Assembly (NCBI RefSeq): GCF_000765145.1
Contig: NZ_JMGA01000018.1
Location: 1-64,000 of the forward strand
Direction of reading: 5' to 3'
DNA length: 64,000 nucleotides
Source of the DNA: Desulfosporosinus sp. HMP52
GTDB taxonomy: Bacteria > Bacillota > Desulfitobacteriia > Desulfitobacteriales > Desulfitobacteriaceae
Shown here: positions 1-9,326 of the stretch, piece by piece
Layout of the letters: every line of letters begins with the position of its first letter
How positions within the stretch are numbered: position 1 is the first letter of the stretch
Program-made: the position numbers and the translations under genes
The notes under the pieces: model-generated
What the model was told of the DNA's origin: nothing
Databases searched by the model: none
The model's input: only the letters and a program-made list of their open reading frames with translations

Positions 1-298
1 TAATTATGAGTCAGAGCCCTTATTGGTTTTAGGCAAGATACGCGATTTTCTTTAATAATTTGTAGGCTTAAGAAGGAATAACGACGCTTCGCGAAGAAAC
101 ATGTGATTATAATCGATATTAGTCGAAAGGAGTATAATTTAGTTGTTTTCCCTACTAAACAGATATTACAATTAGAACCTTAATGCTTTTGCTTTTATAA
201 AGGTTAGTTACCAATATTTAAGGTTTCAGATATGGGTACGGAATTGGTGATTTAACCCTGAAATGTTAAATAAAATATCGACCAAAGTGAGGTTAATT
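1..298. other. Intergenic region upstream of the chemoreceptor
   Basis: I see no gene in this stretch. It is AT-rich and holds a 10-nt perfect palindrome CTTCGCGAAG (87-96). A CGATAT hexamer at 114-119 resembles a sigma-28 -10 box, but no TAAA lies 16 nt upstream of the corresponding octamer, so I do not call a promoter. The end of any preceding gene cannot be identified. Confidence 0.4.
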
Positions 299-2227
299 AT
301 GTCAATTAGAGTTAGAATATTCCTTGTTTTAATAGCCTTTGCCTTAATTCCTGTTATAATCGGGGGCGGAATTACGTACTGGGCAGTTAATAATGATTTA
401 TCTAAAACTGAGCATGAACAAGCCACCTTTGCTGCCCAGGCCTCAGCCAAAACTATGTCGGTTATCGGCCAAAACATGGAGCAAGCTGTAAAGACTTATG
501 GTTTTTGGGATGAATCCTTTGCGGCCTTTCAAACAAAAGATGTCTATTGGATTGTCGAAAATGTAAACATTGCAAAAGATGATTTTGAGGTTGATTTTGG
601 ATTTACCGCTGATGCAAGCGGTACAGTCCTTAATTCCTTTGGGGAGGAAAGTTATTCCGGTGATATAAGTAAACATCCCTTAATCAGAAGAGCAGAATCT
701 GGTGAAAAGATATTATCCGGAATCTATCAGGCTCAGGAGGGATTAGCTTTCGTTGGTGTAGCTCAGGTACTTAAAAACAAGGGGACTGGAGAAAAAGCGG
801 GCTATATCGTATTCGGTCATTACCTTACAAAGGATCAAATAGAAACAGTTAAGCAATTGACTGGTGCAGAGATATCCGTGATCGTAAATAATGGAGGGAA
901 ATTATCTACCAATGAAGCATTTTCCGAAGGGGGGACTAACGGCTCGGTCTCGCATAACAGCCAGAATGGCGAGTCCTATCTGACAAGTTATGCCCCATTG
1001 AAGGATATTAATGATGAGGAAATCGGGCAGTATGCAATCACAATTAAAGCCAATGAAAGCATGGCAGCACGGAATGATTTGTTGAGAACATCAATCGGTG
1101 TCTTAATTGCCAGTACCCTCTTGGCGGCCATAATCGGGCATTTTGCAGCAGGGTCAATGATTAAACCCATTGTTATAACATCTCAACTTTTGAAAGAAGT
1201 AGCCGCTGGAGATTTCCGACATGAACATAAAGAGAATGCAAAAGGCGAAATTGGAGAAATGTTAAAGGCCTACAATGAGATGATTGTTGGATTAAGGGCC
1301 CATATTCAGGGTACAAATGCGAGTTCGGAAGAGTTAGCTCTGTCGACGGGACAGTTTTCGACAAACATCGACTATTTGGCTAAGGCAAGCGAAGAAATTA
1401 CCAATGGTGTTCAAGAAGTAGCTTCTATGGTTCAACATGTTCGAACTAACACCAAACTTATGGCAGATTCGGTGAAGAGGATGACCCAAGGAATCCGTGG
1501 GATCTCCGGTAATTCACAAGGGGTTTATGAATTGTCCAATCAGACGGCTCAAAAAGCTGATTCCGGTGTTCAAGAGATAGAATCTGCAGTTAGTCAAATG
1601 AACACAATTTTAAGCCAATCCAAAGCAATGGAGAATGAAGTTGTTCTCCTCGAAAACAATTCTCAGAAAGTTGGTCAAATCACTGAAGTAATTGCCGGAA
1701 TAGCTGCACAGACGAATCTTCTTGCCTTAAATGCTGCTATAGAGGCGGCGAGAGCCGGTGAGAATGGGCGAGGGTTTTCTGTAGTGGCAGAGGAAGTACG
1801 GAAACTTGCTGAAGGAGCTACTGTGGCTGCGAAGGAAATTAAAACAATCGTCAGTGAGATCCAGAATGGGACGGAAAATGTTACGAAGTCCATCTTAACC
1901 GAAGCCGATGCAATTGCAGAAGGTGCTAAACTGGTAAAAAATGCTGGACGATCCTTTGTGGAGATTCAACAAGCGGCCTTGTTAGTGACAGATAAAGCTA
2001 AGAATATTACGACTGAAACGAAGCAATTGGCCACAGAAAGTGAAGAGGTTGTCGAGACAATCGCAATATCTGAAAAGAATGTGGAGCAGGTATCTTATAG
2101 TGCTCAGACTATTGCAGCCGCTACTCAACAACAGTCGGCATCGGTTCAAGAAGTTGCCGGATCAATTAGTGGTCTTCATGGAATGGCCGAGAGACTTAAA
2201 GAACTTGGCGAGAGATTTCAAGTATGA
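299..2227 (+). CDS. Methyl-accepting chemotaxis protein with a CHASE4-like sensor domain
   Basis: Transmembrane chemoreceptor of about 642 aa that signals to CheA/CheW. A first membrane segment (about residues 7-27) is followed by an extracytoplasmic domain of roughly 230 residues. This contains a [11 protein letters not shown] motif resembling CHASE4-type sensors. A second membrane segment (near 265-288), a HAMP linker and the cytoplasmic signalling coiled coil follow. The conserved hairpin tip [20 protein letters not shown] lies near residues 464-484. The start at 299 is preferred over the upstream ATG at 263 because GTGAGG lies just before it. It stands alone, convergent with cheR, with a shared terminator between them. 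The ligand is unknown. Confidence 0.93.
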   Translation: MSIRVRIFLVLIAFALIPVIIGGGITYWAVNNDLSKTEHEQATFAAQASAKTMSVIGQNMEQAVKTYGFWDESFAAFQTKDVYWIVENVNIAKDDFEVDFGFTADASGTVLNSFGEESYSGDISKHPLIRRAESGEKILSGIYQAQEGLAFVGVAQVLKNKGTGEKAGYIVFGHYLTKDQIETVKQLTGAEISVIVNNGGKLSTNEAFSEGGTNGSVSHNSQNGESYLTSYAPLKDINDEEIGQYAITIKANESMAARNDLLRTSIGVLIASTLLAAIIGHFAAGSMIKPIVITSQLLKEVAAGDFRHEHKENAKGEIGEMLKAYNEMIVGLRAHIQGTNASSEELALSTGQFSTNIDYLAKASEEITNGVQEVASMVQHVRTNTKLMADSVKRMTQGIRGISGNSQGVYELSNQTAQKADSGVQEIESAVSQMNTILSQSKAMENEVVLLENNSQKVGQITEVIAGIAAQTNLLALNAAIEAARAGENGRGFSVVAEEVRKLAEGATVAAKEIKTIVSEIQNGTENVTKSILTEADAIAEGAKLVKNAGRSFVEIQQAALLVTDKAKNITTETKQLATESEEVVETIAISEKNVEQVSYSAQTIAAATQQQSASVQEVAGSISGLHGMAERLKELGERFQV

Positions 2228-2271
2228 TGTAAAACAGAACAGAATTATTTTGTTGAATATTTCAAATAGCA

Positions 2272-2309
2272 AATGGAGAGAGCGCTTACTTGATAGCACT
2301 CTCTCCATT
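2272..2309. terminator. Bidirectional terminator hairpin between the chemoreceptor and cheR
   Basis: A perfect 11-bp stem, AATGGAGAGAG pairing with CTCTCTCCATT, encloses a 16-nt loop. It lies between two convergent stop codons. T-rich flanks are modest on both sides, so termination in both directions is an inference from position. Confidence 0.7.
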
Positions 2310-2329
2310 ATGTTTACTTGCGTCAACCG

Positions 2330-3118
2330 CTATTGTTTTTGATAGAAGAATGAGGAGACCGGTTTGAGGCCAAGATGATTTAGTCCGAAGAGATGTTCGG
2401 TACTGCCGGTAAAGAGGATTCCTCCGGGGCGCAAGGAGTCGGTAAACTTTTTATAAAGCATTTCTTTGGCTTCTTCCGTAAAGTAGATAACCACATTGCG
2501 GCAAGCGATGAAGTCGAAGTCGGTTTGGAAACGATCTGTTAGTAAGTTTTGATGTTGGAAAGTGACTTGTCGTTTTACAGATTCTTTAATTTGCTGCCCT
2601 TTGTCCGATGGAGTAAAGTATTTCTGCAAGAATTCCGGCGGGGTGCTTGCAAAATCGTTTTGTTTATAGATTCCATCTTTAGCCTGTTTCAGTACATTGA
2701 CATCAATATCTGTACCCAGTATGCTAAACTTACTTGCCGAGAAGTATTCCATCATGGTCATGGCTAAAGAGTAGGGCTCTTGACCGCTTGAACATCCTGC
2801 GCTCCAGAGTTTTAAGGAAGGTCTGTTTTTGACTAACAAAGGGATTATGGTTTCTCGTAAGGTTTTCCATTGAGTCGCATCTCTGAAAAATTGAGAGACG
2901 TTAATTGTTAAGTGCTTAAAAAAGGCGTCATATAAAACCGGATCAGCATTGAGAGCTTTTAAAAATTCGGGATAGGTAGGGTGGCCATGAGAATTCATAA
3001 AGCTTAGAATACGACGTTGCATCTGATTTTGCTTATAAAATTTAAGATCTAAGCCACTCTTAGGGTGAAACCCTTTAATAAAATCTTCGTAGGTATTGGC
3101 TATTGATGATTGAGACAT
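2330..3118 (-). CDS. cheR: Chemotaxis protein methyltransferase CheR
   Basis: S-adenosylmethionine-dependent methyltransferase that methylates glutamates of chemoreceptors, 262 aa. The N-terminal all-alpha domain covers about the first 75 residues. The SAM-binding segment LWSAGCSSGQEPYSLAM and the family motif CRNVVIYF are both present. The start at 3118 is chosen over 3139 because AGAGGTG sits 8 nt upstream. It lies downstream of the yaaR-like gene on the same strand with an 80-nt gap, and apart from the main che genes. Confidence 0.95.
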   Translation of the reverse strand: MSQSSIANTYEDFIKGFHPKSGLDLKFYKQNQMQRRILSFMNSHGHPTYPEFLKALNADPVLYDAFFKHLTINVSQFFRDATQWKTLRETIIPLLVKNRPSLKLWSAGCSSGQEPYSLAMTMMEYFSASKFSILGTDIDVNVLKQAKDGIYKQNDFASTPPEFLQKYFTPSDKGQQIKESVKRQVTFQHQNLLTDRFQTDFDFIACRNVVIYFTEEAKEMLYKKFTDSLRPGGILFTGSTEHLFGLNHLGLKPVSSFFYQKQ

Positions 3119-3200
3119 AGGGGTTACACCTCTTTCCATATTATTGAAGATCTAAAAAAAATGATTTTTGGGTTTTACAGCGAATTAATATAGAGGCTTG

Positions 3201-3638
3201 TCAGGCAAAAAGGTCAATGATCATACCACGAATTTCATCAATTTTAGTGAGGATCTCCAGGGGTTCTGATTGTTCATCAAGAAGCTGTTTTCCCAGTTCA
3301 TCCAATACTTGATCAATTTTACCGATTCTTGCCATAACCTTAGGCCGCCCCTGATAATCCCAAGAAGTCTCTTCCTGCATTTTTCGGCTCTGTCCAAAGG
3401 TCGAGCGAAGAAAGGATTTAACCATATCCTGAAAATCTTTAAGATCTCGGATAGAGAGGGAATGCGCTAGTTTTTTTCCTTGGGTTTCAAGTCGACCAAG
3501 AAAGGATTGGAGTTCAAGGCGGTTAATTTTTTGAGTTTGAGATAAAACGTTGCTAAAGTCGTTACTGCGCTCTGAGGAGCTTGCAGAGTCAAGATTGGTA
3601 GTCTGAGTTTGATGTGGGGAATTGATGCGTAAAGACAT
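3201..3638 (-). CDS. yaaR: YaaR-like (DUF327) family protein
   Basis: A 145-aa cytoplasmic protein of the YaaR/DUF327 type, recognised from the central segment FLGRLETQGKKLAHS and the C-terminal KIDEIRGMIIDLFA. The family has no firmly established biochemical role. The start is the second ATG (3638), because AGGAG lies 7 nt before it while the first ATG is almost on top of the ribosome site. The gene lies head-to-head with the M28 peptidase (about 30 nt apart) and upstream of cheR. Confidence 0.8.
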   Translation of the reverse strand: MSLRINSPHQTQTTNLDSASSSERSNDFSNVLSQTQKINRLELQSFLGRLETQGKKLAHSLSIRDLKDFQDMVKSFLRSTFGQSRKMQEETSWDYQGRPKVMARIGKIDQVLDELGKQLLDEQSEPLEILTKIDEIRGMIIDLFA

Positions 3639-3670
3639 GGTCATTCTCCTCTTTTAATGAAAGGATTAAT

Positions 3671-4705
3671 ATGCAGACGCGTAGAGCTTTTTTAAAAGTA
3701 TTATTTGGTCTTGGTGCAGTAATGTTGCCGTGGAGTTTTTTACCGACTTCAATCGGAGGAACTATTAAGAAAAGACTTGGGCGTCCGCCTGTTGAATTAT
3801 GGCGTCCTGCCGCGAGCGAACCGGAAAGCAAGGTTGATTTAGAAAGCCTGAATCGAACGGCCATGGATGATATCCATGTTTTAACAGCACCGGATATGGA
3901 AGGTCGTAAGGCTGGCTCCGTGGGCGAGGCAAAAGCTGCAGAGTATTTAGCTTCTCAGCTAAGTATGCTGGGTCTGCGCCCCATGGGAGACTCGAATACA
4001 GGCTTTGTTCATACCTACACAATTCCTCCGGTGTTGGAAACTCGAGTTAATGGTAGATTAACCTTTAGACCTGGAGATAATAAAACACTTAGAAGCCCAA
4101 GTGTCAACCTAATAGGAGGGTTAATGGGCGAAAAAGCTGAGGAGATAATCCTGATTTCTGCTCATTATGATCATCTGGGAGTTTTTGAAGGAAAACTTTA
4201 TCCCGGAGCCAATGATAACGCTTCCGGCGTCGGGTGCGTACTGGATGTTATGAGGCGAATCCTACGTGAAGAGATTATCCCGAAACGTACGATTGTCATC
4301 GCCTTTTGGAGCGCGGAGGAAATGGGGTTTATAGGATCTCAGGCCTTTGTTCAATCTCCGACGTTTCCTCTGGCTCAGATCCAAGCTGTCTTAAACGCGG
4401 ACTCTGTTGGAAATGGAATGGTTGGAAATTTCGCTCTTTGGGGGAATGGCGAGAATACAGCTGTTAAAGCTGTTCGCCAAGCCGCCTCCGAGTGTGGGGC
4501 TAGCGCAATATTAACTCCGCCTGCAGGTCATAATAGTGATTCTGTAAGCTTTGCTTCTGTGAATATTCCCGCGGTAACTCTAATGGCCAAGGACTGGCTG
4601 TATAAAAATCATACCCCTGAAGACACCATAGCTTTGTTAAAGCATGAGCAAATAAATTTAGCTTCAGAGTTGATGTATAGGGCAGTTCATTTGCTGGCCT
4701 TCTAG
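3671..4705 (+). CDS. Tat-exported M28-family zinc aminopeptidase-like protein
   Basis: Predicted extracytoplasmic metallopeptidase, 344 aa. The N-terminus TRRAFLKVLFGLGAVML has the twin-arginine SRRxFLK-type pattern followed by a hydrophobic stretch. M28 zinc-ligand motifs appear in order: SAHYDH (about residue 163), GANDNASG (about 179), SAEEMGF (about 214), NADSVGN (about 240) and a late GHNSDS. The second residue group and spacing fit a two-zinc aminopeptidase fold. The substrate is unknown. It sits alone between the divergent yaaR-like gene and the convergent motAB pair, an unusual neighbour for motility genes. Confidence 0.88.
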   Translation: MQTRRAFLKVLFGLGAVMLPWSFLPTSIGGTIKKRLGRPPVELWRPAASEPESKVDLESLNRTAMDDIHVLTAPDMEGRKAGSVGEAKAAEYLASQLSMLGLRPMGDSNTGFVHTYTIPPVLETRVNGRLTFRPGDNKTLRSPSVNLIGGLMGEKAEEIILISAHYDHLGVFEGKLYPGANDNASGVGCVLDVMRRILREEIIPKRTIVIAFWSAEEMGFIGSQAFVQSPTFPLAQIQAVLNADSVGNGMVGNFALWGNGENTAVKAVRQAASECGASAILTPPAGHNSDSVSFASVNIPAVTLMAKDWLYKNHTPEDTIALLKHEQINLASELMYRAVHLLAF

Positions 4706-4741
4706 GAAGGTAAGCAGTTGAATGTATTTGTCAAATTTTAG

Positions 4742-4766
4742 ACACCCACTTCTTGTAAGTGGGTGT
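4742..4766. terminator. Hairpin terminator after the M28 peptidase
   Basis: A perfect 10-bp stem, ACACCCACTT with AAGTGGGTGT, encloses a 5-nt loop. It sits between the ends of the convergent peptidase and motB genes. The T-tracts on both sides are weak. It probably terminates the peptidase transcript and may also serve motAB. Confidence 0.65.
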
Positions 4767-4911
4767 TCTGATTTCCATTTAGGGGAGGTGGAAATTCCTT
4801 CCCGTACCCCCGAGATTTAGTTTGGATTTAGCTTTAGCTAAACAAACTTTTATAAAACAACCTGCCAAAGGGGTGGAAGAGCAGAGCGAAGAGCCTAAAG
4901 CCATAATGAAG

Positions 4912-5769
4912 TTATGGTCTAGAAGCTGCAGTTTTGGTTGGCTCGGTAATGTCATACTTAGAGCGTAGAATAATCAAGTCAATACGGCGGTTTTTGCCAT
5001 GACCTTCGTCATTATCATTAAGGGCAATAGGTCGGTATTCCCCATAACCTGCCGCTGAGAGTCTGCCGGGGCGGATTCCTTCATTCTGCAAAATCTGGAC
5101 AACGTTGGTCGCCCGAATTACGGAAAGTTCCCAATTACTGGGGAATTGAGGGGTGTGGATGGGAACATTGTCTGTATGCCCTTCAACTCGAATTTGGTTA
5201 GGAGCCGAGGCCAGAACCGTAGAAATATTCCTCAAAATATCACGGGCCTTGGCATTAATATCCGCTGAGCCACTTTCAAAAAGTAAGGTTTCCTGGATAC
5301 TTACCACAAGACCACGTTCTTCCATGGAAGAAACAAGCTTCGTTTGAATTCCATTGTCTGCGGCAAATTTGTCCAGCTTTGCTTTAATGCCTTCTATGCT
5401 CATGGTTTCAGCTTCGCTATTTCCTTGACCACTATTGATATTTTCACCGTTAGTGTTGTCAGCATCTGCATTCGTGGTGTTGTCCGGATCTGTATCTTTT
5501 CCCGGAACAGTGGAGTTTGAAGAAGGATTTCCGGTAGTAAAGATTGTTGGGCCGGCGGGACTGTCCGCCATTTCCATTTTTGCCGGAATCCCTCCCCCTA
5601 GGGCTTTGTTAAGTGATTCTGCGATAGCTTGGAATCGATCGGCGTCTACTTTGCTCATTGAATAAAGCACCACAAAGAAAATCATTAAAAGAGTGATTAA
5701 GTCAGAATAAGTAAGCAACCACCGTTCGCTATTCTCCTTCTCTGCTTCGGGTTCGCGGTTTCTCCTCAT
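4912..5769 (-). CDS. motB: Flagellar motor stator protein MotB
   Basis: Stator subunit that anchors MotA to peptidoglycan, 285 aa. The single membrane helix contains the proton-accepting Asp in LLTYSDLITLLMIFFVVLYS (Asp23). A Ser/Asn/Asp-rich linker (about residues 70-125) is followed by an OmpA-type peptidoglycan-binding domain with EGHTDNVP and NWELSVIRA. The ATG overlaps the motA stop by 4 nt (ATGA), so the two are translationally coupled. Confidence 0.97.
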   Translation of the reverse strand: MRRNREPEAEKENSERWLLTYSDLITLLMIFFVVLYSMSKVDADRFQAIAESLNKALGGGIPAKMEMADSPAGPTIFTTGNPSSNSTVPGKDTDPDNTTNADADNTNGENINSGQGNSEAETMSIEGIKAKLDKFAADNGIQTKLVSSMEERGLVVSIQETLLFESGSADINAKARDILRNISTVLASAPNQIRVEGHTDNVPIHTPQFPSNWELSVIRATNVVQILQNEGIRPGRLSAAGYGEYRPIALNDNDEGHGKNRRIDLIILRSKYDITEPTKTAASRP

Positions 5770-6581
5770 CGGCTTTCGCCTACAGCTGCACGTCTGCCCT
5801 TGGCTGAACCTTCTTTAACTTTCTCCACAGAGTCCAGAGCAGACCCCATATGGTTTCTTAGTTTTTCTTTCAAAATAGCAGGGTTTTGTCCTGCTTGAAT
5901 GGAGAGGATACCGTCCAGAACCATCTCCATTGATGCTACCTCTGCTTTGTCCTTCATTTTAAGCTTTGTTGCTATAGGAAGCCATAAAAGGTTTGCTGAG
6001 GCAACCCCATAAAGAGTAGCGATAAAAGCTGCAGCGATAGAATGGGAGAGTGCTTCCGGGTCTGACAGGTTTCCTAATACCATGACGAGGCCCATAACTG
6101 TGCCAATAATTCCCATGGTAGGACTATACCCACCGGCAGCTTCGAAGACAGAGATTCCCACCTTATGTCTTTTCTCTAATATATAGATATTAGATTCTAA
6201 GATCTCCCGAGTTATTTCCGGGTCTGTCCCGTCTATGACCAGCTGCATGCCTTGACGAGTAAAGCGATCCGTAACCATTTCAAGTTCGTGCTCCAGACTG
6301 AGTAAGCCTTCCCGACGAGCCTTTTCCGAAAACCTTAACAAAGTCTCATAGGCTTCTTCGGTTCCAAAGGTTTGAGAGGTAAAAGCAAGCTTTATCCACT
6401 TAGGGAGGTTTTTAAGATTGGCGAGAGGAAAGCTAATGATAACAGCCCCGGCTGTTCCTCCAAAGACGATCATGGCAGCGGAAAAGCCCCCTAGGGAACT
6501 TACGCTTCCACCTTCCAGTATATAGCCGATGATAAGACAACCGAAACCTACGATAATACCTATAATAGTTGATAAATCCAT
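5766..6581 (-). CDS. motA: Flagellar motor stator protein MotA
   Basis: Stator channel subunit of 271 aa with four hydrophobic segments. The functionally important prolines occur in GYSPTMGIIGTVMG and LLWLPIATKLK. The ribosome site is weak: the sequence directly upstream of the ATG at 6581 shows no good Shine-Dalgarno, and an in-frame TAA lies nine codons upstream, so the start is fixed. Transcription probably starts from the sigma-28 promoter at 6731-6758, giving a leader of about 140 nt. Confidence 0.97.
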   Translation of the reverse strand: MDLSTIIGIIVGFGCLIIGYILEGGSVSSLGGFSAAMIVFGGTAGAVIISFPLANLKNLPKWIKLAFTSQTFGTEEAYETLLRFSEKARREGLLSLEHELEMVTDRFTRQGMQLVIDGTDPEITREILESNIYILEKRHKVGISVFEAAGGYSPTMGIIGTVMGLVMVLGNLSDPEALSHSIAAAFIATLYGVASANLLWLPIATKLKMKDKAEVASMEMVLDGILSIQAGQNPAILKEKLRNHMGSALDSVEKVKEGSAKGRRAAVGESR

Positions 6582-6603
6582 GTTGCTGTTGCCACAAAAG
6601 CCT

Positions 6604-6631
6604 TAAACAGAGAGTTTAGTTGGATCGATAA
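6604..6631 (+). promoter_or_regulatory. Sigma-28-type promoter, distal, toward flgM
   Basis: TAAA (6604-6607), a 16-nt spacer and ATCGATAA (6624-6631) match the SigD/FliA pattern used elsewhere in this window. It points toward flgM, about 245 nt away, and lies inside the motA leader on the opposite strand. Real use is uncertain. Confidence 0.45.
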
Positions 6632-6730
6632 GGATTGTGGCTGACCTCCCTTGCTGATTATTTAAGTAGGTGTTTGGCAAAATTGGATTTTGGGAAGGTT
6701 AATTGAGAATTTAGAAAACCTACTCTAATA

Positions 6731-6758
6731 ATATCGACAATTTAGGGGGTAAACTTTA
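6731..6758 (-). promoter_or_regulatory. Sigma-28-type promoter of motAB
   Basis: On the minus strand the sequence reads TAAAGTTT, then 12 nt, then GTCGATAT. This means TAAA with a 16-nt spacer to the -10 octamer. The extended -35 is an exact match to the FliA/SigD consensus TAAAGTTT. It directs transcription into motA. Confidence 0.75.
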
Positions 6759-6815
6759 GTCCCTAATTTTACTAGTTCCATCAAAAAATATTACATAGAA
6801 AAACAAAAGTTTCTC

Positions 6816-6843
6816 TTTAGTTTTTGAAGGGGATCGACGATAT
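6816..6843 (+). promoter_or_regulatory. Sigma-28-type promoter of flgM
   Basis: A strong -10 GACGATAT (6836-6843) is preceded, 16 nt upstream, by a degenerate -35 TTTAGTTT (6 of 8 to TAAAGTTT). The -10 lies 33 nt before the flgM ATG, ideal spacing for a leader with its own Shine-Dalgarno. Confidence 0.6.
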
Positions 6844-6875
6844 AAGAATAAGAGTATGTATTTGGAGTGAGCAAA

Positions 6876-7148
6876 ATGAAAATAGACCGGACATCTATGT
6901 CTCCAGTAAGTGGCATTCAAGCTGCTAATCGATTGAAACAAGTTCAAAACAAAACGACTGCTTCTGAGGCGGATAAGATTGCCGTTTCGGATAAAGCACA
7001 AGTTTTTCAATCCTTATTACAAAAGGCTAAAGAGACACCCTCTGTTCGTGAGGAACGGGTCAAAGCTCTTACTGAGCAGATTGAACGTGGAGAGTTCCAA
7101 GTAGATAGCCGAATAATAGCTGATAAGCTTTTTTCACAAGATTTTTAG
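6876..7148 (+). CDS. flgM: Negative regulator of flagellin synthesis FlgM (anti-sigma-28)
   Basis: Binds and holds FliA (gene at 48524) inactive until the hook is complete, when it is exported. The 90-aa protein has the disordered N-terminus and the C-terminal sigma-binding helices, including VSDKAQVFQSLLQKAKE and VREERVKALTEQIERGEF. ATG 6876 is chosen because GGAG lies 8 nt upstream; the GTG at 6867 overlaps that site. First gene of the flgM-flgN-flgK-flgL-yviE-fliW-csrA run. Confidence 0.93.
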   Translation: MKIDRTSMSPVSGIQAANRLKQVQNKTTASEADKIAVSDKAQVFQSLLQKAKETPSVREERVKALTEQIERGEFQVDSRIIADKLFSQDF

Positions 7149-7175
7149 TCAGATTTCATAGAGGGGGAAAATTCA

Positions 7176-7661
7176 GTGTCTGAAATACTCCAACACTTAG
7201 AGGATAACTTAAGACGGCAGGTCGCTCTCTATGATGAGCTCAATACGTTAGAAAGTCATAAGCAGAAATCCATTATTAACAGCAAGCTTCAGGAGCTGGA
7301 GGCGATAACCCTTAGGGAAGAACAACTCTTGTTAGAGGCTAGTCACCTGGAAAAGGAACGCTTGTTATGGGCTGAACAAATCGGACGAGATCTGGGGCAA
7401 GCCCCGGAAGAACTTACCCTAGCAGAACTGGCCAAGCATTATCCTATGCTTCAAGGAGTACGCTTTGAGTTAGATAGAACGGTTAATGCTTTACAAGCAA
7501 TTCACGAAATCAACGCCGAACTTCTTAAACAGGCTATGAAAGTCGTAGAGTTTACCGTGAGCATGTTAACCCATCAGGACAAAAGAACCTACAATCATCC
7601 AACAAATCATAAAGAAGATGAAGTGAAACCAAAACTCCACCTTTTAGATCGGAGGGTTTAA
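7176..7661 (+). CDS. flgN: Flagellar export chaperone FlgN
   Basis: Cytoplasmic chaperone for the hook-filament junction proteins FlgK and FlgL, which are encoded directly downstream. The 161-aa protein is almost wholly helical and coiled-coil, with a C-terminal segment ending in charged residues. GTG start with GAGGGGG upstream. Identification rests on size, helical character and position between flgM and flgK. Confidence 0.85.
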   Translation: MSEILQHLEDNLRRQVALYDELNTLESHKQKSIINSKLQELEAITLREEQLLLEASHLEKERLLWAEQIGRDLGQAPEELTLAELAKHYPMLQGVRFELDRTVNALQAIHEINAELLKQAMKVVEFTVSMLTHQDKRTYNHPTNHKEDEVKPKLHLLDRRV

Positions 7662-7664
7662 TAT

Positions 7665-9293
7665 ATGAGTTCGACCTTTTTTGGCTTAGAAATGTCGCGC
7701 AGAGCACTGGCATCACAGCAAGCGGCTTTAAATATTACCGGGCATAATATATCCAACGCTAATACAGAAGGATATACAAGGCAGGTTGGAAACTTAACTG
7801 CAACGACACCGTATACTATACCCATTGCTGGCAGGAATTTGAGCCTGGGTACAGGGGTTACCCTAGAAACGGTAACCAGAGCTAGAGACGCTTATGTGGA
7901 TCGACAATTGCGTGGAGAGACGTCCAAGCAACAATATTGGGCAGGAAGACAGGACGGACTTCAGAAGATTGAAGAAATGCTGAACGAGCCGTCAGAAAAC
8001 AGTTTGCACTCTGATATGGATAATTTCTGGAGTGCTTGGAGTGACTTGTCCAAGAATCCGGAGAACATGGGTGCGCGCTCGGTAGTTCGTGAGCGTGCCT
8101 TGACCTTAACTGAAAGCTTCCATCATATTGCTCAGCAGGTTACAGATATGAGGGAAAACTTAGATTCAAGTATTACGGTTCAGATCCGTCAGATAAATAC
8201 CTTTGGTCAACAAATTAAGGATCTCAATGACCAAATTAAACGGGCAGAAGTTACGGGAGATAACCCTAATGATTTAAGAGATCAACGAGATCTTTTAGTT
8301 GACCAGCTATCTAAGATTGTCAGTGTCAGGGTTGTTGAAACCAAAGATCCTAAGTTTACGGATAGGACTGTCACTGATTTTAAGGTTATCATTGGGGATG
8401 AGAATTCTCCTAATAATGTTTTAGTCGATGACAGTATGGCTCGCCTTTTAAAGGATCCTCCGCTCGAAAACGCGGAAGGATTTGCCCGCGTTGTTTGGAG
8501 TGACAAACCGAACACAGACGTCGATCTGGGTATTAAGAATGGGGGGTTATCAGCAAATATTGAAGTGCGAGACATGGACCTGCCTAAATTCGGGGCGCAA
8601 TTTGACAAGCTGGCCCAAGGAATTGCCAATGCTGTGAATGCTCTTCACCAGACGGGGCAGGGGTTAATTGCTGAGACTCAAACGGATCCTGTAGTCGGTC
8701 CAGTAGGAATAAACTTCTTTACAGATGGCTCGGATCCTGCCACATCCAATCCACCGGATCTTCCTGTAATTAATGCCGCAACAATTACTCTTAACTTTGA
8801 TATAGAAGATGATTTAAACAGAATTGCCACCGGAACTATACCCTTGGATGATTCCACTAACCCCCCCACCCATGCTTTAGATACTGATGGTAATCCGCTG
8901 GTTATCGTGGGGGATGGAAGTATTGCTAGCGCCCTCTCCGCCTTGTCTAGTGGCTGGAGCTCCTTAAAGAGTCTAATTGTCTCGGGGAGATTTGGAACAA
9001 TAGATGGGGTTAATCAGAATCCTATTTCCGCGGCTTCTTTTAGCGATTATTATGGTGCAAACGTAGCTCAGATCGGTGTAGATGTCCAGCAGGCAGAGCG
9101 AATGACGGCTGGACAAGACGTTTTGGTTATACACCTGACAAACCAAAAAGAATCCTATTCAGGCGTATCCTTGGACGAGGAAATGACAAATCTGGTTAGG
9201 TTTCAGAAAAGCTATTCGGCAGCGGCGCGGATGGTAACCATGATGGATGATATGTTAGATACGATTGTCAATCGTATGGGAGTGACACGATAA
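7665..9293 (+). CDS. flgK: Flagellar hook-associated protein 1 FlgK
   Basis: Hook-filament junction protein, 542 aa. The N-terminal flagellar rod-type motif ALNITGHNISNANTEGYTRQ and the C-terminal heptad segment SLDEEMTNLVRFQKSYSAAA (the axial-protein coiled coil) are both present. A region of about residues 340-420 is a variable insert rich in Asp, Asn and Pro. Starts 3 nt after flgN stops. Confidence 0.97.
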   Translation: MSSTFFGLEMSRRALASQQAALNITGHNISNANTEGYTRQVGNLTATTPYTIPIAGRNLSLGTGVTLETVTRARDAYVDRQLRGETSKQQYWAGRQDGLQKIEEMLNEPSENSLHSDMDNFWSAWSDLSKNPENMGARSVVRERALTLTESFHHIAQQVTDMRENLDSSITVQIRQINTFGQQIKDLNDQIKRAEVTGDNPNDLRDQRDLLVDQLSKIVSVRVVETKDPKFTDRTVTDFKVIIGDENSPNNVLVDDSMARLLKDPPLENAEGFARVVWSDKPNTDVDLGIKNGGLSANIEVRDMDLPKFGAQFDKLAQGIANAVNALHQTGQGLIAETQTDPVVGPVGINFFTDGSDPATSNPPDLPVINAATITLNFDIEDDLNRIATGTIPLDDSTNPPTHALDTDGNPLVIVGDGSIASALSALSSGWSSLKSLIVSGRFGTIDGVNQNPISAASFSDYYGANVAQIGVDVQQAERMTAGQDVLVIHLTNQKESYSGVSLDEEMTNLVRFQKSYSAAARMVTMMDDMLDTIVNRMGVTR

Positions 9294-9326
9294 TAGTTTT
9301 AACGATGTAGAGAGCAGGTGATTTAT

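Noticed and set aside
112-119. Sigma-28-like -10 (ATCGATAT) upstream of the chemoreceptor
   Set aside because: No TAAA-like -35 at the 16-nt spacing seen at the other sites.
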